Notes under the pieces: model-generated | What the model was told of the DNA's origin: nothing | The model's database searches: none | The model's input: only the letters and a program-made list of their open reading frames with translations | Position numbers and translations under genes: made by a program | Shown: positions 50,987-61,407 of the stretch, in pieces | Layout: every line of letters begins with the position of its first letter | Position numbering within the stretch: position 1 is the first letter of the stretch | Assembly (NCBI GenBank): GCA_014323545.1 | Contig: CP058647.1 | Span: 564,001 to 628,000, forward strand | Length of the DNA: 64,000 nt | Direction: 5' to 3' | Origin: Hyphobacterium sp. CCMP332 | GTDB lineage: Bacteria > Bacteroidota > Bacteroidia > Cytophagales > CCMP332

Positions 50987-53900
50987 TTACCGATTTGAAA
51001 GATCGCCTCTGACATAAAAGAATTTTCTAACTGTTTCTTTATTTTTTGTACTAACATGAATCAGGTAGGCTCCCGAAGATATTTCCAAGCCATTTTCATT
51101 TCTCAAATCCCAGTTCTGGATTGCTCCTTCTGAACCAAAATAATCAGAAGGGTAATTTCTATCAAAGGACCTAATCAATACTCCATTCATGTCATAAATA
51201 TTTATTACGCACTCATTTGGCAACTCCGTAATTTTCACCATTCTTGACGAACCACCGCCTTCATAAGGAGAAGCAAATAAATATGGATTAGGAACCAATT
51301 TAACTCCGTCCAAAATATTATCGGCTGTTCTATTTTGAATTGCACCACCATTGATTTTAAAAGCCCAGGTCGGGTCTATACCGTTTTCTGTCATCTTATA
51401 AGGAGCATTTACACGAAGTTTAACTCGCATTTCAGGCAGACCCAAGGTATTTGTCCCTAAAGTCTGATCATACTGAAGTATACCAGTCCATGTAAAAATT
51501 TTAGAATATAAATCCATGTAATTAACAGATCGGGTTATCGTTTGATCTTCAAATACAGAGTCTAACAGATGCTGGAATTCGCTATTTGGTTCTTCCATAT
51601 CATATTCAAGATTTGTAACCACGATATAATGATGTGGAATACTATCGTCCTCTTGAGGGTTATAAATTAAATCATTGCCTGCAGTACTATCCAATGCTAA
51701 ATTTTCTGTAAATGCCATATTTAGCCTTTTTCCAGAATTAATATCGATAGCATAACCAGGAAACCATCCATATCCTTTGCTCAAAGAATTGGTTCCATTA
51801 GGGAATAATGACTTACTTCCATCAGGAAGTCCTCCTTTGTTAACACTCATTTGTCTACTCTTTTGAGATTTGGAAACTATTGGATTTACAATACTAGTAT
51901 TGGGACTCTGAACTTGTATCACGGGACATCTTGTCCATTTTAAGCTATCATTGGTTAATACGATATCAACATTATTAATCGTGCTAATTTGTTCCGCCTG
52001 GCCAAACCAATAGGCCCAACCTTTTTTGAAAGGTTCAGAACCACTTGATGCTACAATTGGTAAAAAAGAACCTTGCAACACGTTTCTTAAGGTGCCATAA
52101 TAATCCATTGGGACATAATCGTAACCAATTAAACTTACTTCATTAAACCATTGAAAAGAGTCTGAGTCAATTATCTTTAATCTTTTATCATTTGGGTTGT
52201 TGTATTTAACTGTAGCATTAATAAAACCATTATTAATGTTATCAATATCAATAGAATTATATCCTGCGGCAAAAGAATGATCAATACTGACTTTTAAACC
52301 CAAGGATGGAAGAAGTTCTTCGATACCAAAACTAATTGGGTTTTGACATTTAATTTTAGCTCCATTATTACTTATAGTCCAGAAATCATTCTCCTTAAAA
52401 TCAATGCAAGTCGAATTTGAAATCGGAATACCTTTTACTTGAAATTGGCATGGATATTTAACCAATTTGTCAAAAACAAAATCAGGTGCCCTTTTGATTT
52501 TATAATATGTTTTTATAAACTTTCCTCCTTCCACACCATTGAGAAGCCTAACTTCCAAAGTTTTAGTTGTTGGTGTTTCCAAATCCAATCGTTCTTCTAA
52601 TACAACCGCAATACCCGGTTCTTGATCCACTGCTTGAACAAGTATCAGTGAATCCGAATTGTTAAAAGTTTCAGTACAAATTATCGTGTCTCCTGGTAAA
52701 AAATTATAGTTATTGCCGGTTTTAGAAAATTCAAGTCTACTCGTCAAAGAAACTTCAATAGAATCCGTTGGCGCAGCATTTGGATTGTAAACCTTTATAT
52801 CAAGAGGACTAGAATTATTATCATATACTAAATGAGGAGAATTGCCTGCCAATATATCATCTTCTATTCCTGTGGCGAAATTCAGAAAATTGCCCCCATT
52901 CCCACTTCCTGATTTCACCACCATAGAAATGGCATTAGAATTAATTGTAGTACTACCATTTGGATTTCTAAAAGGTACTGCACTTTTAACCGTAGAATTT
53001 CTTCTACTCTGAACATAGGTCTTATAATATTTATTAATTAGTGGAACAGAATTTAAACTATCAGCTTTCGCATTGTATCCATAAGCTACAGCCATGAAAT
53101 AATAACTTTTGTTATTTATTATTCGATTTCCATTGTCAAATAAATCATTCCTGAAAACAATGGACTTATTCAATCCACTATCGCTTCCTTGCACCTTAAG
53201 GACAGGAACTGAGCTACATCCAAATGAATTAAACTGAAATTCAGAATCATTTATATCAGTTACACCATTTTGAATATCGCTTTGTGAAATCAATCTTGCT
53301 AAATTCGGGTCATTGAGATCATCTGTAATTACATTTTGATTTAGCAATTGGTATACTTTGTATCCTTCAAATGCAAAGTAGCCACCTGTTAGCTGATCAT
53401 ATTCAAAATAACTCTCTGTATTCGTGGAAGTTAAGTTACCGTTGTTATTTACAGCAAAGTCACTAGGAAACAGATTTATTAGCAATTCACGATCCCTTTC
53501 AATAATCTGTAAATCAGGAGCATCAGGTCCATTTACCAACTGGAATCCTGAATCATAAATTTGTTGAACATAGTCATCAACACATTTAAGTTTATCAACA
53601 CTGCTTCGATTATCACCTAAAGCTGATTGTGCCCAAGGAACAGAAATTGTTGTTTCAAATACTTCACCAGGCTGAAGTTTCATTGGTCCAAATGACATTA
53701 CAAATCTGCGATCATCACCTGCATTTAGTGCGATTTCTTCATTCCAGGGGGTATCAAAAGGAGCAGATAGTGGTGGGTTGCCTTGTAGCGCGTTCAATTG
53801 AATCAAACTATTGTTTGGAAACATATAATCAGTTTGAGGAAAGTTTTGATCTGTTCCAAATCGAAAATCGTAAGTCATTGTGGATCCATCTTTCCAAATT

Positions 53901-55171
53901 CCTTGAAGGTAATTGTAAAAATGCTCAATTGAACTTGGTGAACCATTAATAGGACTGTTATTATTGTTATAGTAGACAAATTTACTCATTCCAAGTTCCT
54001 CATTAAATTCATCTACTATTCCGTCATGATCATTGTCAATTCCATCACCTTCGAATATCTCATATCCATGCTCACCTTCATCAATCAGTCCATCACCGTC
54101 ATTATCAATTCCGTCAGCAGATATAGAATAAAATGCCTTTGGGGCATTAAAAACATCAATACCAATGGCTGGTGGTAAAGATCCATAGCCACTAATTCCT
54201 TCATCAAAATCATCAGCATTATAACAAATACCCATATTTCTGATAATGTCACATTCAATAAAATCATCATCAGGATTACCTATATCCGGATCAACCCAAT
54301 GCCCTAAATAGAAGTCATTTATAAGGTAAGGGCCTTTATTGCTCACCTCATAATGATAAAAAGTCATATCATTTAGTTGGTCATTTGTTGCAAAACCATA
54401 CGCAGTTTCCTTTATTTGATATCCAGCGGGTAAATGTCCTGATGATACACTACCAAATTCCTTAGCTCCACCAATATCATTATAAATACACCAGATATCC
54501 TCATCACCCAGGATTACTGGAATATCTCCTTGAAGCGGATCATAAATACCATCTTGAATTCCTGAATACTGTTCTGAAAAAGGAGCGAGATTATATGACA
54601 TATCGGCAATTTCATTGGATAGATGAGGGTTGTTTTTTCCCGGCCATTTTAAAATTTCAACGGGAACGTCATTTATTGATTGAATCAGTCCTTGCTGATA
54701 AGCAACCACAAAATCTTCAATTTCATCTTTATTCACTTTAAAAAACCGATTCCAATCCTCACATTCCTGAGCTTGAATACTTAGATTTGAGTTTTTTATA
54801 GGCCCGGGCCAGTAGGAATAATGTGCTTGTCTATAAGTATGTCCTGCCATCAGAATCTGGTCTGTAGCAGCATCTACACCTCCAAGCCAGAGCGCACCTG
54901 CAAAAAGTGAGTTTTTCTTTGGGAGGTATGGATTATCATTTTTAGGGATTTCATAAACAGGCCTAGTTGGAGAAGTTACTGTCCACCATTTATCAGACAT
55001 ACTAAGCATCGCCCTGACATTGTTAATTTCCAAAGTGATCTGTGCAGAAGTTCGCGCGCAATTAGTTGCAGCCTTAGAAAATAATGGTGTTTTCCCTTTA
55101 ATGACATCAGATTTTACAGGGAAAAAAACATGAATAAGAATAACAGTTAAACATGATATCTGTCTTTTCAT
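50987..55171 (-). CDS. giant secreted T9SS cargo protein A of the tandem family
   Basis: The most divergent copy, 1,394 residues, probably the first gene of the leftward unit. Signal segment at about 5-18 (ISCLTVILIHVFFP). The family's N-terminal block reads ITLEINNVRAMLSMSDKWWTV, so the HNGGDM part is changed. Two DGIDNDGDG / DGIDNDHDG motifs lie at about 345-390. The sorting domain reads VPNPYLFASPYEGG ... SGAYLIHVSTKNKE. A 249-base gap upstream (55172-55420) is AT-rich, holds the divergent promoters and no gene I can see. Confidence 0.83.
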   Translation of the reverse strand: MKRQISCLTVILIHVFFPVKSDVIKGKTPLFSKAATNCARTSAQITLEINNVRAMLSMSDKWWTVTSPTRPVYEIPKNDNPYLPKKNSLFAGALWLGGVDAATDQILMAGHTYRQAHYSYWPGPIKNSNLSIQAQECEDWNRFFKVNKDEIEDFVVAYQQGLIQSINDVPVEILKWPGKNNPHLSNEIADMSYNLAPFSEQYSGIQDGIYDPLQGDIPVILGDEDIWCIYNDIGGAKEFGSVSSGHLPAGYQIKETAYGFATNDQLNDMTFYHYEVSNKGPYLINDFYLGHWVDPDIGNPDDDFIECDIIRNMGICYNADDFDEGISGYGSLPPAIGIDVFNAPKAFYSISADGIDNDGDGLIDEGEHGYEIFEGDGIDNDHDGIVDEFNEELGMSKFVYYNNNNSPINGSPSSIEHFYNYLQGIWKDGSTMTYDFRFGTDQNFPQTDYMFPNNSLIQLNALQGNPPLSAPFDTPWNEEIALNAGDDRRFVMSFGPMKLQPGEVFETTISVPWAQSALGDNRSSVDKLKCVDDYVQQIYDSGFQLVNGPDAPDLQIIERDRELLINLFPSDFAVNNNGNLTSTNTESYFEYDQLTGGYFAFEGYKVYQLLNQNVITDDLNDPNLARLISQSDIQNGVTDINDSEFQFNSFGCSSVPVLKVQGSDSGLNKSIVFRNDLFDNGNRIINNKSYYFMAVAYGYNAKADSLNSVPLINKYYKTYVQSRRNSTVKSAVPFRNPNGSTTINSNAISMVVKSGSGNGGNFLNFATGIEDDILAGNSPHLVYDNNSSPLDIKVYNPNAAPTDSIEVSLTSRLEFSKTGNNYNFLPGDTIICTETFNNSDSLILVQAVDQEPGIAVVLEERLDLETPTTKTLEVRLLNGVEGGKFIKTYYKIKRAPDFVFDKLVKYPCQFQVKGIPISNSTCIDFKENDFWTISNNGAKIKCQNPISFGIEELLPSLGLKVSIDHSFAAGYNSIDIDNINNGFINATVKYNNPNDKRLKIIDSDSFQWFNEVSLIGYDYVPMDYYGTLRNVLQGSFLPIVASSGSEPFKKGWAYWFGQAEQISTINNVDIVLTNDSLKWTRCPVIQVQSPNTSIVNPIVSKSQKSRQMSVNKGGLPDGSKSLFPNGTNSLSKGYGWFPGYAIDINSGKRLNMAFTENLALDSTAGNDLIYNPQEDDSIPHHYIVVTNLEYDMEEPNSEFQHLLDSVFEDQTITRSVNYMDLYSKIFTWTGILQYDQTLGTNTLGLPEMRVKLRVNAPYKMTENGIDPTWAFKINGGAIQNRTADNILDGVKLVPNPYLFASPYEGGGSSRMVKITELPNECVINIYDMNGVLIRSFDRNYPSDYFGSEGAIQNWDLRNENGLEISSGAYLIHVSTKNKETVRKFFYVRGDLSNR

Positions 55172-55420
55172 AAATAATCCATTTTGAACAAAATAGCATT
55201 AGTTGTGCCTAATTATCCATAATTTCTAAAAGGACTTTTTTCATAAGAAAATTGATTACAAGTAATATAAAACATCACCAAAATTATCTGTTAATGACTT
55301 TAATGACCGATTTATTCAATTATTTGAAAATGTGTTTTTCGCAATTTTCCTATCAATTATTAGATCATACTTTCTTTAAAATTCAGAATTATCTTCATAT
55401 TTGAGTTCAAAGCGAATTAA

Positions 55421-56734
55421 ATGCAACCCCTCAAAGAAGCTTTTGAAATACTCAATACTTTAAAACCTTCAGAAATTGATCATTTTCTGAATTTCGTAGC
55501 ATTTGAGAATCCCAAACAACACAAAAACTATATTAGGCTTACCGATTTGGTGATCAAAAAAGGCAAAGATGATTTGCCGAATAACAAAGCTCTAAGTAAA
55601 ATTTTTCCTTCGCCCCAGGTCTATCGCAGAGTTAACGAATACAAGGATATCCTGAAAAAATACCTATTGATTTATATCATTCCGGAAGAATCCTATGCCG
55701 CTCTGAATTCCGAAATCATTTATTTACGCTATTTGAGAAATCAGGGATTAATGGATCAGTTTGAGTCCGAATTTGAGGATGTTAAAAAAGAATTGGAAGC
55801 AAGTCATTCCAGAGATGATTTTCGATCATTGTATATAAATTTTTTAAATGAGAGCCGAAGAAATTTTTATCACGTTTACTATAACGAGCAAAATTTTAAA
55901 TACAACTCGGTTGCTGCCAATTATAAGGAATTAGACAAAATCAAAAAATGGATAAATTCAGGCCATTTATTTAATAAAATATTTTATGATTTTTCCTTGA
56001 GAGCTGCGCATAAAATAGAGGAAGGTACCTTACAAAAATCTGCTCAAAAAGCATTTACTCCTGAGTTTTTTAGTTTTAAGGAATACATGGAAATGCTCGA
56101 TTCTCAGGAGCTGCCTTTGCTGTATAAAACCTATATTCTGGATATTTTGGAAGGAAGTGATAAAATTAAAGCAAAGGCCTATCATCAGGCCGTGGAAAAA
56201 ATTTTCTATTCCAATTATCATGAAGCGAGTGTTAATGTTAAAAACAATATTCTCATTCTTTTGATAAGCTCATCTAAAATACCTCAGGAATTAAAATCTG
56301 AATACTACAAAGAACTGGTAGATCTGAAAGAAGAGTTAAATCCCGGTGTTCTGAATAAGTACATACTTGAACATCTGGAGATGGATGTGAATAAGGCAAG
56401 GACTGAATTTGATCGCTTGCGGAGCAAAGCAAAAGACCCGGAAAACGATTTAAATGCCATTGAAGGAATTGTACTCTGTAGGGAAGGAAAATACAATGAA
56501 GCTTTGGAGCTTTTAAACCAGGTTATGATTTATCAGCAGGACAATATGTACTTTGATTTAAACCTCGCGCTTTTAAAAGCTTATTATGAAATCGGTGATA
56601 TAGAAGTCGCCCATTCTAAATTGAACAACCTAAAAGTCTATTATCACAAATACAAGGAGCATATGGGTGGCGAAAAAGAAAGTAAGTACAAGTATCTTAT
56701 TAATGATTATAAGAGAATGTTGGATGGGAAGTGA
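55421..56734 (+). CDS. conserved protein of unknown function, helical
   Basis: The 437-residue protein has no signal peptide and is predominantly alpha-helical, with a pattern compatible with TPR-like repeats in the last third (EGIVLCREGKYNEALELL near residues 345-365, then DLNLALLKAYYEIGDIEVA near 370-390). I recognise no catalytic motif. It is divergent from the giant-gene array and not obviously linked to it. A direct repeat lies just after the stop codon. Confidence 0.6.
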   Translation: MQPLKEAFEILNTLKPSEIDHFLNFVAFENPKQHKNYIRLTDLVIKKGKDDLPNNKALSKIFPSPQVYRRVNEYKDILKKYLLIYIIPEESYAALNSEIIYLRYLRNQGLMDQFESEFEDVKKELEASHSRDDFRSLYINFLNESRRNFYHVYYNEQNFKYNSVAANYKELDKIKKWINSGHLFNKIFYDFSLRAAHKIEEGTLQKSAQKAFTPEFFSFKEYMEMLDSQELPLLYKTYILDILEGSDKIKAKAYHQAVEKIFYSNYHEASVNVKNNILILLISSSKIPQELKSEYYKELVDLKEELNPGVLNKYILEHLEMDVNKARTEFDRLRSKAKDPENDLNAIEGIVLCREGKYNEALELLNQVMIYQQDNMYFDLNLALLKAYYEIGDIEVAHSKLNNLKVYYHKYKEHMGGEKESKYKYLINDYKRMLDGK

Positions 56735-56737
56735 GAT

Positions 56738-56773
56738 GAGAGTTATGAGTTAGGAGTTGGGAGTTAGGAGTTG
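56738..56773. repeat. short GAGTTAGGAGTTGG direct repeat
   Basis: Two tandem copies of the 14-base unit GAGTTAGGAGTTGG (56747-56760 and 56761-56773, the second lacking its last base) follow a partial copy. They lie 4 bases after the stop of the preceding gene. The sequence that follows (CGACCCTGATATAGGTTGA, about 56775-56793) looks unlike neighbouring DNA and might be a remnant of a mobile element end. Confidence 0.7.
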
Positions 56774-56818
56774 TCCGACCCTGATATAGGTTGAACACTT
56801 TTAAGTCACTATAAGAAT

Positions 56819-57670
56819 TTATGTAGGAAATATCTGAGATGCTTTTTCGATAGACTTGTTGAAAGCACTTGTGTTAAATCCTTCCAGTTGGATTTGGTTT
56901 CTATTAAAAAAATCAATTAACCGTATCGTATCCAAATTCCCCGTTAATTCATCCTTGGCCATTGGACAACCTCCAAAACCCTTAATGGCTGCGTCAAATC
57001 GCCTGCACCCGGCTTCAATTGCCGCTTCAATTTTTACATACGATGTATCAGGAACTGTATGCAAATGTGCGCCAAATTCTATTTGAGGGAAGGTAGGAAT
57101 GAGATGATTAAAGATATAATGAATAGTTTGCGGTTCTGCAGCACCTATGGTATCGGATAAGGCAATTATTTTAATGCCTATTTCATCAAGTATTTGAACA
57201 AATTCCTCAACAGTTTCGGTGTCCCAATTTTCGCCATAGGGATTGCCAAAACCCATTGATAAGTAAGTAACAAGGGTTTTATCGTGCTTTGTACATAAAT
57301 CCTGAATGCCTTTTAAGCTATCTATGGCATCGGCAATACTTTTATTGGTATTCCTTTGCTGAAAAGTCTCTGATAATGAAAGTGGGAAACCCAAATAGTC
57401 GATTTCATCAAATTTACAAGCTTCATCCGCTCCTCTGAGATTGGCGACAATGGCCAACAATTTTGTAGTGCTATTGTCTAATTCCAAGGCCGCTAAAACC
57501 TCTGCTGTATCCCGCATCTGTGGTATTGCCTTTGGTGAAACAAAGCTTCCAAAATCGATGGTATCAAAGCCAACTTTTAGCAATTGATTAATATACCTGA
57601 TCTTGTCTTTAGTTGGGATGAATTGATCTATCCCCTGCATGGCATCACGTGGGCATTCTATGATTTTCAC
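56819..57670 (-). CDS. hydroxymethylglutaryl-CoA lyase
   Basis: The enzyme cleaves HMG-CoA to acetyl-CoA and acetoacetate, the last step of leucine degradation. The 283-residue protein has the family's N-terminal ECPRDAMQG (equivalent to the RDGLQNE metal/substrate motif), FVSPKAIPQM, LSDTIGAA, FGAHLHT (metal-binding His pair) and the C-terminal GFGGCPMAKDELTGNL, whose Cys is the catalytic one. It lies 91 bases after metF and is separated from it by a GC-rich hairpin, so it may be a separate transcript. Confidence 0.93.
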   Translation of the reverse strand: MKIIECPRDAMQGIDQFIPTKDKIRYINQLLKVGFDTIDFGSFVSPKAIPQMRDTAEVLAALELDNSTTKLLAIVANLRGADEACKFDEIDYLGFPLSLSETFQQRNTNKSIADAIDSLKGIQDLCTKHDKTLVTYLSMGFGNPYGENWDTETVEEFVQILDEIGIKIIALSDTIGAAEPQTIHYIFNHLIPTFPQIEFGAHLHTVPDTSYVKIEAAIEAGCRRFDAAIKGFGGCPMAKDELTGNLDTIRLIDFFNRNQIQLEGFNTSAFNKSIEKASQIFPT

Positions 57671-57723
57671 AAAGCGAAGTTAAAGGTTTAAACTAAAAGA
57701 TGAGATCTATTATTTTAGGAGAT

Positions 57724-57754
57724 CCCGGATCCCGTGCTTGTTGCCGGGTCCGGG
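57724..57754. terminator. GC-rich hairpin between metF and the HMG-CoA lyase gene
   Basis: CCCGGATCC (57724-57732) pairs with GGGTCCGGG (57746-57754) over 9 bp with one G-T pair. No T run follows on the minus strand, so it is a candidate terminator, mRNA processing site or a remnant of a dispersed intergenic repeat. Confidence 0.4.
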
Positions 57755-57761
57755 AATAATA

Positions 57762-58715
57762 CTAAAATAATGCTTCAGCGATTTTGCGGGTTGCCTCTGA
57801 TTTACTCATGGTATAATAATGCAAACATGGCGCACCCTTTTCTTTGAGCTCTTTGGATTGCTGAATTGCCCATTCTATTCCCACTTCTTTGGCCGATGCA
57901 TTGTCTTTGCATTTTGATAATTCATTGACCAATTCATCCGGTAGATCGATATGAAATACACTCGGAAGCATTGTCATTTGACTTAATGCGGTGATCGGTT
58001 TCAATCCGGGAATGATCGGTACATTTATCCCGTTTGACTTGCATGTGTCAACAAATTCAAAATATTTTGAATTATCAAAAAACATCTGCGTAACGATATA
58101 ATCAGCGCCCTGATCTACCTTTTGTTTAAGAAAATTAATATCAAGTTTCATGTTTGGCGCTTCAAAGTGTTTTTCAGGATAACCGGCTACGCCAACACAG
58201 AAATTGGTTTTCCAGGTATGTTTTAAATCTTCATCGAGATATTTTCCTTCGTTCATGTCTTTTACCTGATTTAGTAAATCCAGGGCATAAGCATGTCCGT
58301 TTTCCTCGGGGATAAATTTTCGATCCGATTTCGGAGCATCACCTCTTAATACGAGCACATTATCCACACCAAGAAAATTGAGGTCTATTAGTGCGTTTTC
58401 TGTTTCTTCCTTGTTAAACCCTCCACAAATAATATGAGGTACAGTGTCTATTTTGTATTGGTGCATGATGGCTGCACAAATTCCGACAGTACCCGGCCTT
58501 TTTTTGACCACGGTTTTTTCCAATAATCCGTTTGCTTTCTTTTTGTAAACAATTTCTTCTCTATGATAAGTAACATCTATAAAAGGCGGATTGAATTCCA
58601 TCAATGGATCGATCGCATCAAAAATTGACTTTACACCCTGTCCTTTTAACGGTGGTAAAATTTCAAATGAAAAAAGCGTGTCTTTAGCGTTTTTTATGTG
58701 TTCGGTTACTTTCAT
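57762..58715 (-). CDS. metF: methylenetetrahydrofolate reductase
   Basis: MetF reduces 5,10-methylene-THF to 5-methyl-THF, the methyl donor for MetH. The 317-residue FAD-dependent (beta/alpha)8 barrel shows FSFEILPP at about 17-24, VDVTYH-like [10 protein letters not shown] (about 45-54), HIICGGFN (about 94-101), [10 protein letters not shown] (about 120-129), [10 protein letters not shown] (about 169-178) and the YIVTQMFFD segment (about 203-211). Its start overlaps the C-terminal metH gene by 4 bases, so it is coupled to it and presumably controlled by the riboswitch. Confidence 0.96.
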   Translation of the reverse strand: MKVTEHIKNAKDTLFSFEILPPLKGQGVKSIFDAIDPLMEFNPPFIDVTYHREEIVYKKKANGLLEKTVVKKRPGTVGICAAIMHQYKIDTVPHIICGGFNKEETENALIDLNFLGVDNVLVLRGDAPKSDRKFIPEENGHAYALDLLNQVKDMNEGKYLDEDLKHTWKTNFCVGVAGYPEKHFEAPNMKLDINFLKQKVDQGADYIVTQMFFDNSKYFEFVDTCKSNGINVPIIPGLKPITALSQMTMLPSVFHIDLPDELVNELSKCKDNASAKEVGIEWAIQQSKELKEKGAPCLHYYTMSKSEATRKIAEALF

Positions 58716-61402
58716 AAATTTGTTTCGTAATTAAGATTTGGGGCCAGCCATTTTTCCATTTCATGCTGCGACATGCCCTTCCTTTTTGAATAATCAATTA
58801 GCTGGTCTTTGGAAATCTTTCCCAATCCAAAATATTTGCTTTCCGGTCTGGCAAAATAAAAACCACTGACCGATGATGCGGGATACATGGCAAAACTTTC
58901 GGTTAAACTTATCCCTGTATTTTTTTCAACTTCCAGCAAATCAAAGAGAAGCTTTTTCTCGGTATGATCAGGACAGGCAGGATAACCCGGAGCCGGTCTG
59001 ATTCCCTGGTATTTTTCGGAAATTAAATCTTCATTGTTAAGTTTTTTATCGGAATAGGCCCAAATTTTCGTTCTTACTCTTTCATGCAAATATTCGGCAA
59101 AAGCTTCAGCGAGTCGATCAGCAAGTGATTTGATCATTATATTGTTATAATCATCGTGATCTTTCTCAAAACGCTCAATAAGCCTTTCAATTCCAATTCC
59201 TGCCGTAACGGCAAAACCACCTATATAATCTTTTTTTCCTGAAGATTTGGGAGCAATAAAATCGGAAAGACTATAATTTGGATATCCGCTGCCTTTTTTA
59301 CCTTGTTGTCTTAGAAAATGAAACGTTGTTTTCCAATCGCCATTTTCATACACCTGCACATCATCTCCAATTGAATTGGCTTCGAAAATACCACAAACAC
59401 CTTTGCTTAAAAGCCAATCTTCCTTTTCAATTTTCTCAAGCATTTCCTGAGCATCATCAAAAAGCTTTTTTGCTTCAATGCCAATGGTTTTGTTCTCAAA
59501 AATTCTTGGATATTTTCCTTTCAACATCCATGTAGAAAAGAAAGGGGTCCAATCAATATAGTTTTTAAGCGTAGAAACGCCCACATCATTTATTACAGTA
59601 ATACCCAACTTTTTTGGTTGGGCAATCGAATTTTCGAAATCGACCTGTGCATGGTTTTCCCGAGCTTCCTCAATGCTTACATAGGTTTTAATTTTGTGTT
59701 TCTTACTGTGCTCCTCTCTAAGGCTTGCATATTCCTTTTTAATTCTGTCAAGATATCCCGGCAGTAATTCAACATTGCTTAATTCCCCTGCCACAGGCAC
59801 ACTCCTGGATGCATCCAATACATGTACTACTGGTCCCGAATAATGTGGGTCGATTTTAACTGCAGTGTGAATTCTTGAAGTTGTTGCGCCACCGATCAGC
59901 AGAGGAATATTCAGTTTTCTTCTTTCCATTTCCTTGGCAACATGTACCATTTCATCCAGAGAAGGCGTAATTAAACCGCTAAGGCCAATGATATCAACCT
60001 GTTCTTCAACAGCGGTATCCAGAATTTTTTCTGCAGCTACCATCACTCCTAAATCGATAATTTCAAAATTATTACAGGCTAATACTACTCCTACAATATT
60101 TTTACCTATATCATGAACATCTCCTTTTACAGTAGCGAGAAGTATTTTTGCGTTTTGACTGGTATCGTTATTTAGTCTTTTTTCTTCTTCAAGAAATGGA
60201 AGTAGGTAGGCCACAGACTTTTTCATAACCCTGGCGCTTTTCACCACTTGTGGAAGAAACATTTTGCCGGAGCCAAAGAGATCGCCAACCACATTCATAC
60301 CGTCCATAAGTGGCCCTTCAATTACCTTTAAAGGTCTTTGATATTTCAATCTGGCTTCTTCAGTGTCTTCATCTATATAATCTATAATTCCCTTGACCAG
60401 AGCATGCTCCAGTCGTTTTTCAACTTCATCTTCTCTCCATTTATTATCGACTACCCTTTGTTTCCCGTTTCCTTTAACTTTCTCAGCATATTGGATCAGT
60501 GTTTCTGTTGCCTCATCATTTCTGTCGAGCAATACATCTTCAACTTTCCGGAGTAATTCTTCAGGTATATCATCATATACTTCGAGCATCGCGGGATTCA
60601 CTATTCCCATATCCATACCATTTTGAATGGCGTGATAAAGAAATGCCGAATGCATGGCTTCTCTCACTTTGTCATTTCCGCGAAATGAAAATGAAACATT
60701 ACTCACGCCACCGCTTACATGAGCACCGGGCAAGTTTTGGCGAATCCATTTGGTAGCCCTGAAAAAATTTAGTGCATTTTTCCGGTGCTCTTCCATTCCT
60801 GTCGCAACAGGAAAAATATTCGGATCGAAAATGATATCTTCCGCAGGAAATTTTACCTTTTCAACCAATATTTTATAGGATCTTTCACAGATCTGAATTC
60901 TTCTTTCGTATGTATCGGCTTGTCCATCTTCATCAAATGCCATGACGATAACGGCCGCTCCATACATTTTAACTTTTTTAGCTTGTGCTATAAATGTCTC
61001 CTCCCCTTCTTTCAGAGAAATGGAATTTACTATGGCTTTGCCTTGCACACATTTTAACCCGGCCTCAATAATTTCCCATTTCGACGAATCAATCATTATT
61101 GGTATTCTGGAAATATCAGGTTCGGAGCCGATTAAATTTAAAAACTTAACCATGGCTTCCTTGCCATCAATCATGCCTTCATCCATGTTGACATCCAATA
61201 CCTGTGCACCCCCTTCAACCTGATCTCTCGCCACTGACAGCGCCTCTTCGTATTTGTCTTCCTTGATTAAACGCAGAAATTTTCTTGAACCGGTTACATT
61301 GGTTCGCTCCCCAATATTTATAAAATTGGACTCTGAGGTAACTACGAGTGGTTCAAGGCCACTTAGTTTTAGTGGCTTGTGTTTAAATTCAGTTTTATTC
61401 AT
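58712..61402 (-). CDS. metH: methionine synthase MetH, C-terminal part (pterin, B12 and activation domains)
   Basis: The 896-residue protein carries the three domains after the homocysteine-methyltransferase module: pterin-binding domain (about 20-290, with [16 protein letters not shown] at its start and IMIDSSKW), cobalamin-binding module (about 310-530, with [10 protein letters not shown], His430 as the lower axial B12 ligand) and the activation domain for reductive methylation by SAM (about 560-896, with [12 protein letters not shown]). It starts 5 bases after the N-terminal part and in another frame. Each half has normal domain ends, so this is a split gene, not a frameshift. Confidence 0.95.
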   Translation of the reverse strand: MNKTEFKHKPLKLSGLEPLVVTSESNFINIGERTNVTGSRKFLRLIKEDKYEEALSVARDQVEGGAQVLDVNMDEGMIDGKEAMVKFLNLIGSEPDISRIPIMIDSSKWEIIEAGLKCVQGKAIVNSISLKEGEETFIAQAKKVKMYGAAVIVMAFDEDGQADTYERRIQICERSYKILVEKVKFPAEDIIFDPNIFPVATGMEEHRKNALNFFRATKWIRQNLPGAHVSGGVSNVSFSFRGNDKVREAMHSAFLYHAIQNGMDMGIVNPAMLEVYDDIPEELLRKVEDVLLDRNDEATETLIQYAEKVKGNGKQRVVDNKWREDEVEKRLEHALVKGIIDYIDEDTEEARLKYQRPLKVIEGPLMDGMNVVGDLFGSGKMFLPQVVKSARVMKKSVAYLLPFLEEEKRLNNDTSQNAKILLATVKGDVHDIGKNIVGVVLACNNFEIIDLGVMVAAEKILDTAVEEQVDIIGLSGLITPSLDEMVHVAKEMERRKLNIPLLIGGATTSRIHTAVKIDPHYSGPVVHVLDASRSVPVAGELSNVELLPGYLDRIKKEYASLREEHSKKHKIKTYVSIEEARENHAQVDFENSIAQPKKLGITVINDVGVSTLKNYIDWTPFFSTWMLKGKYPRIFENKTIGIEAKKLFDDAQEMLEKIEKEDWLLSKGVCGIFEANSIGDDVQVYENGDWKTTFHFLRQQGKKGSGYPNYSLSDFIAPKSSGKKDYIGGFAVTAGIGIERLIERFEKDHDDYNNIMIKSLADRLAEAFAEYLHERVRTKIWAYSDKKLNNEDLISEKYQGIRPAPGYPACPDHTEKKLLFDLLEVEKNTGISLTESFAMYPASSVSGFYFARPESKYFGLGKISKDQLIDYSKRKGMSQHEMEKWLAPNLNYETNL

Positions 61403-61407
61403 CCCTC

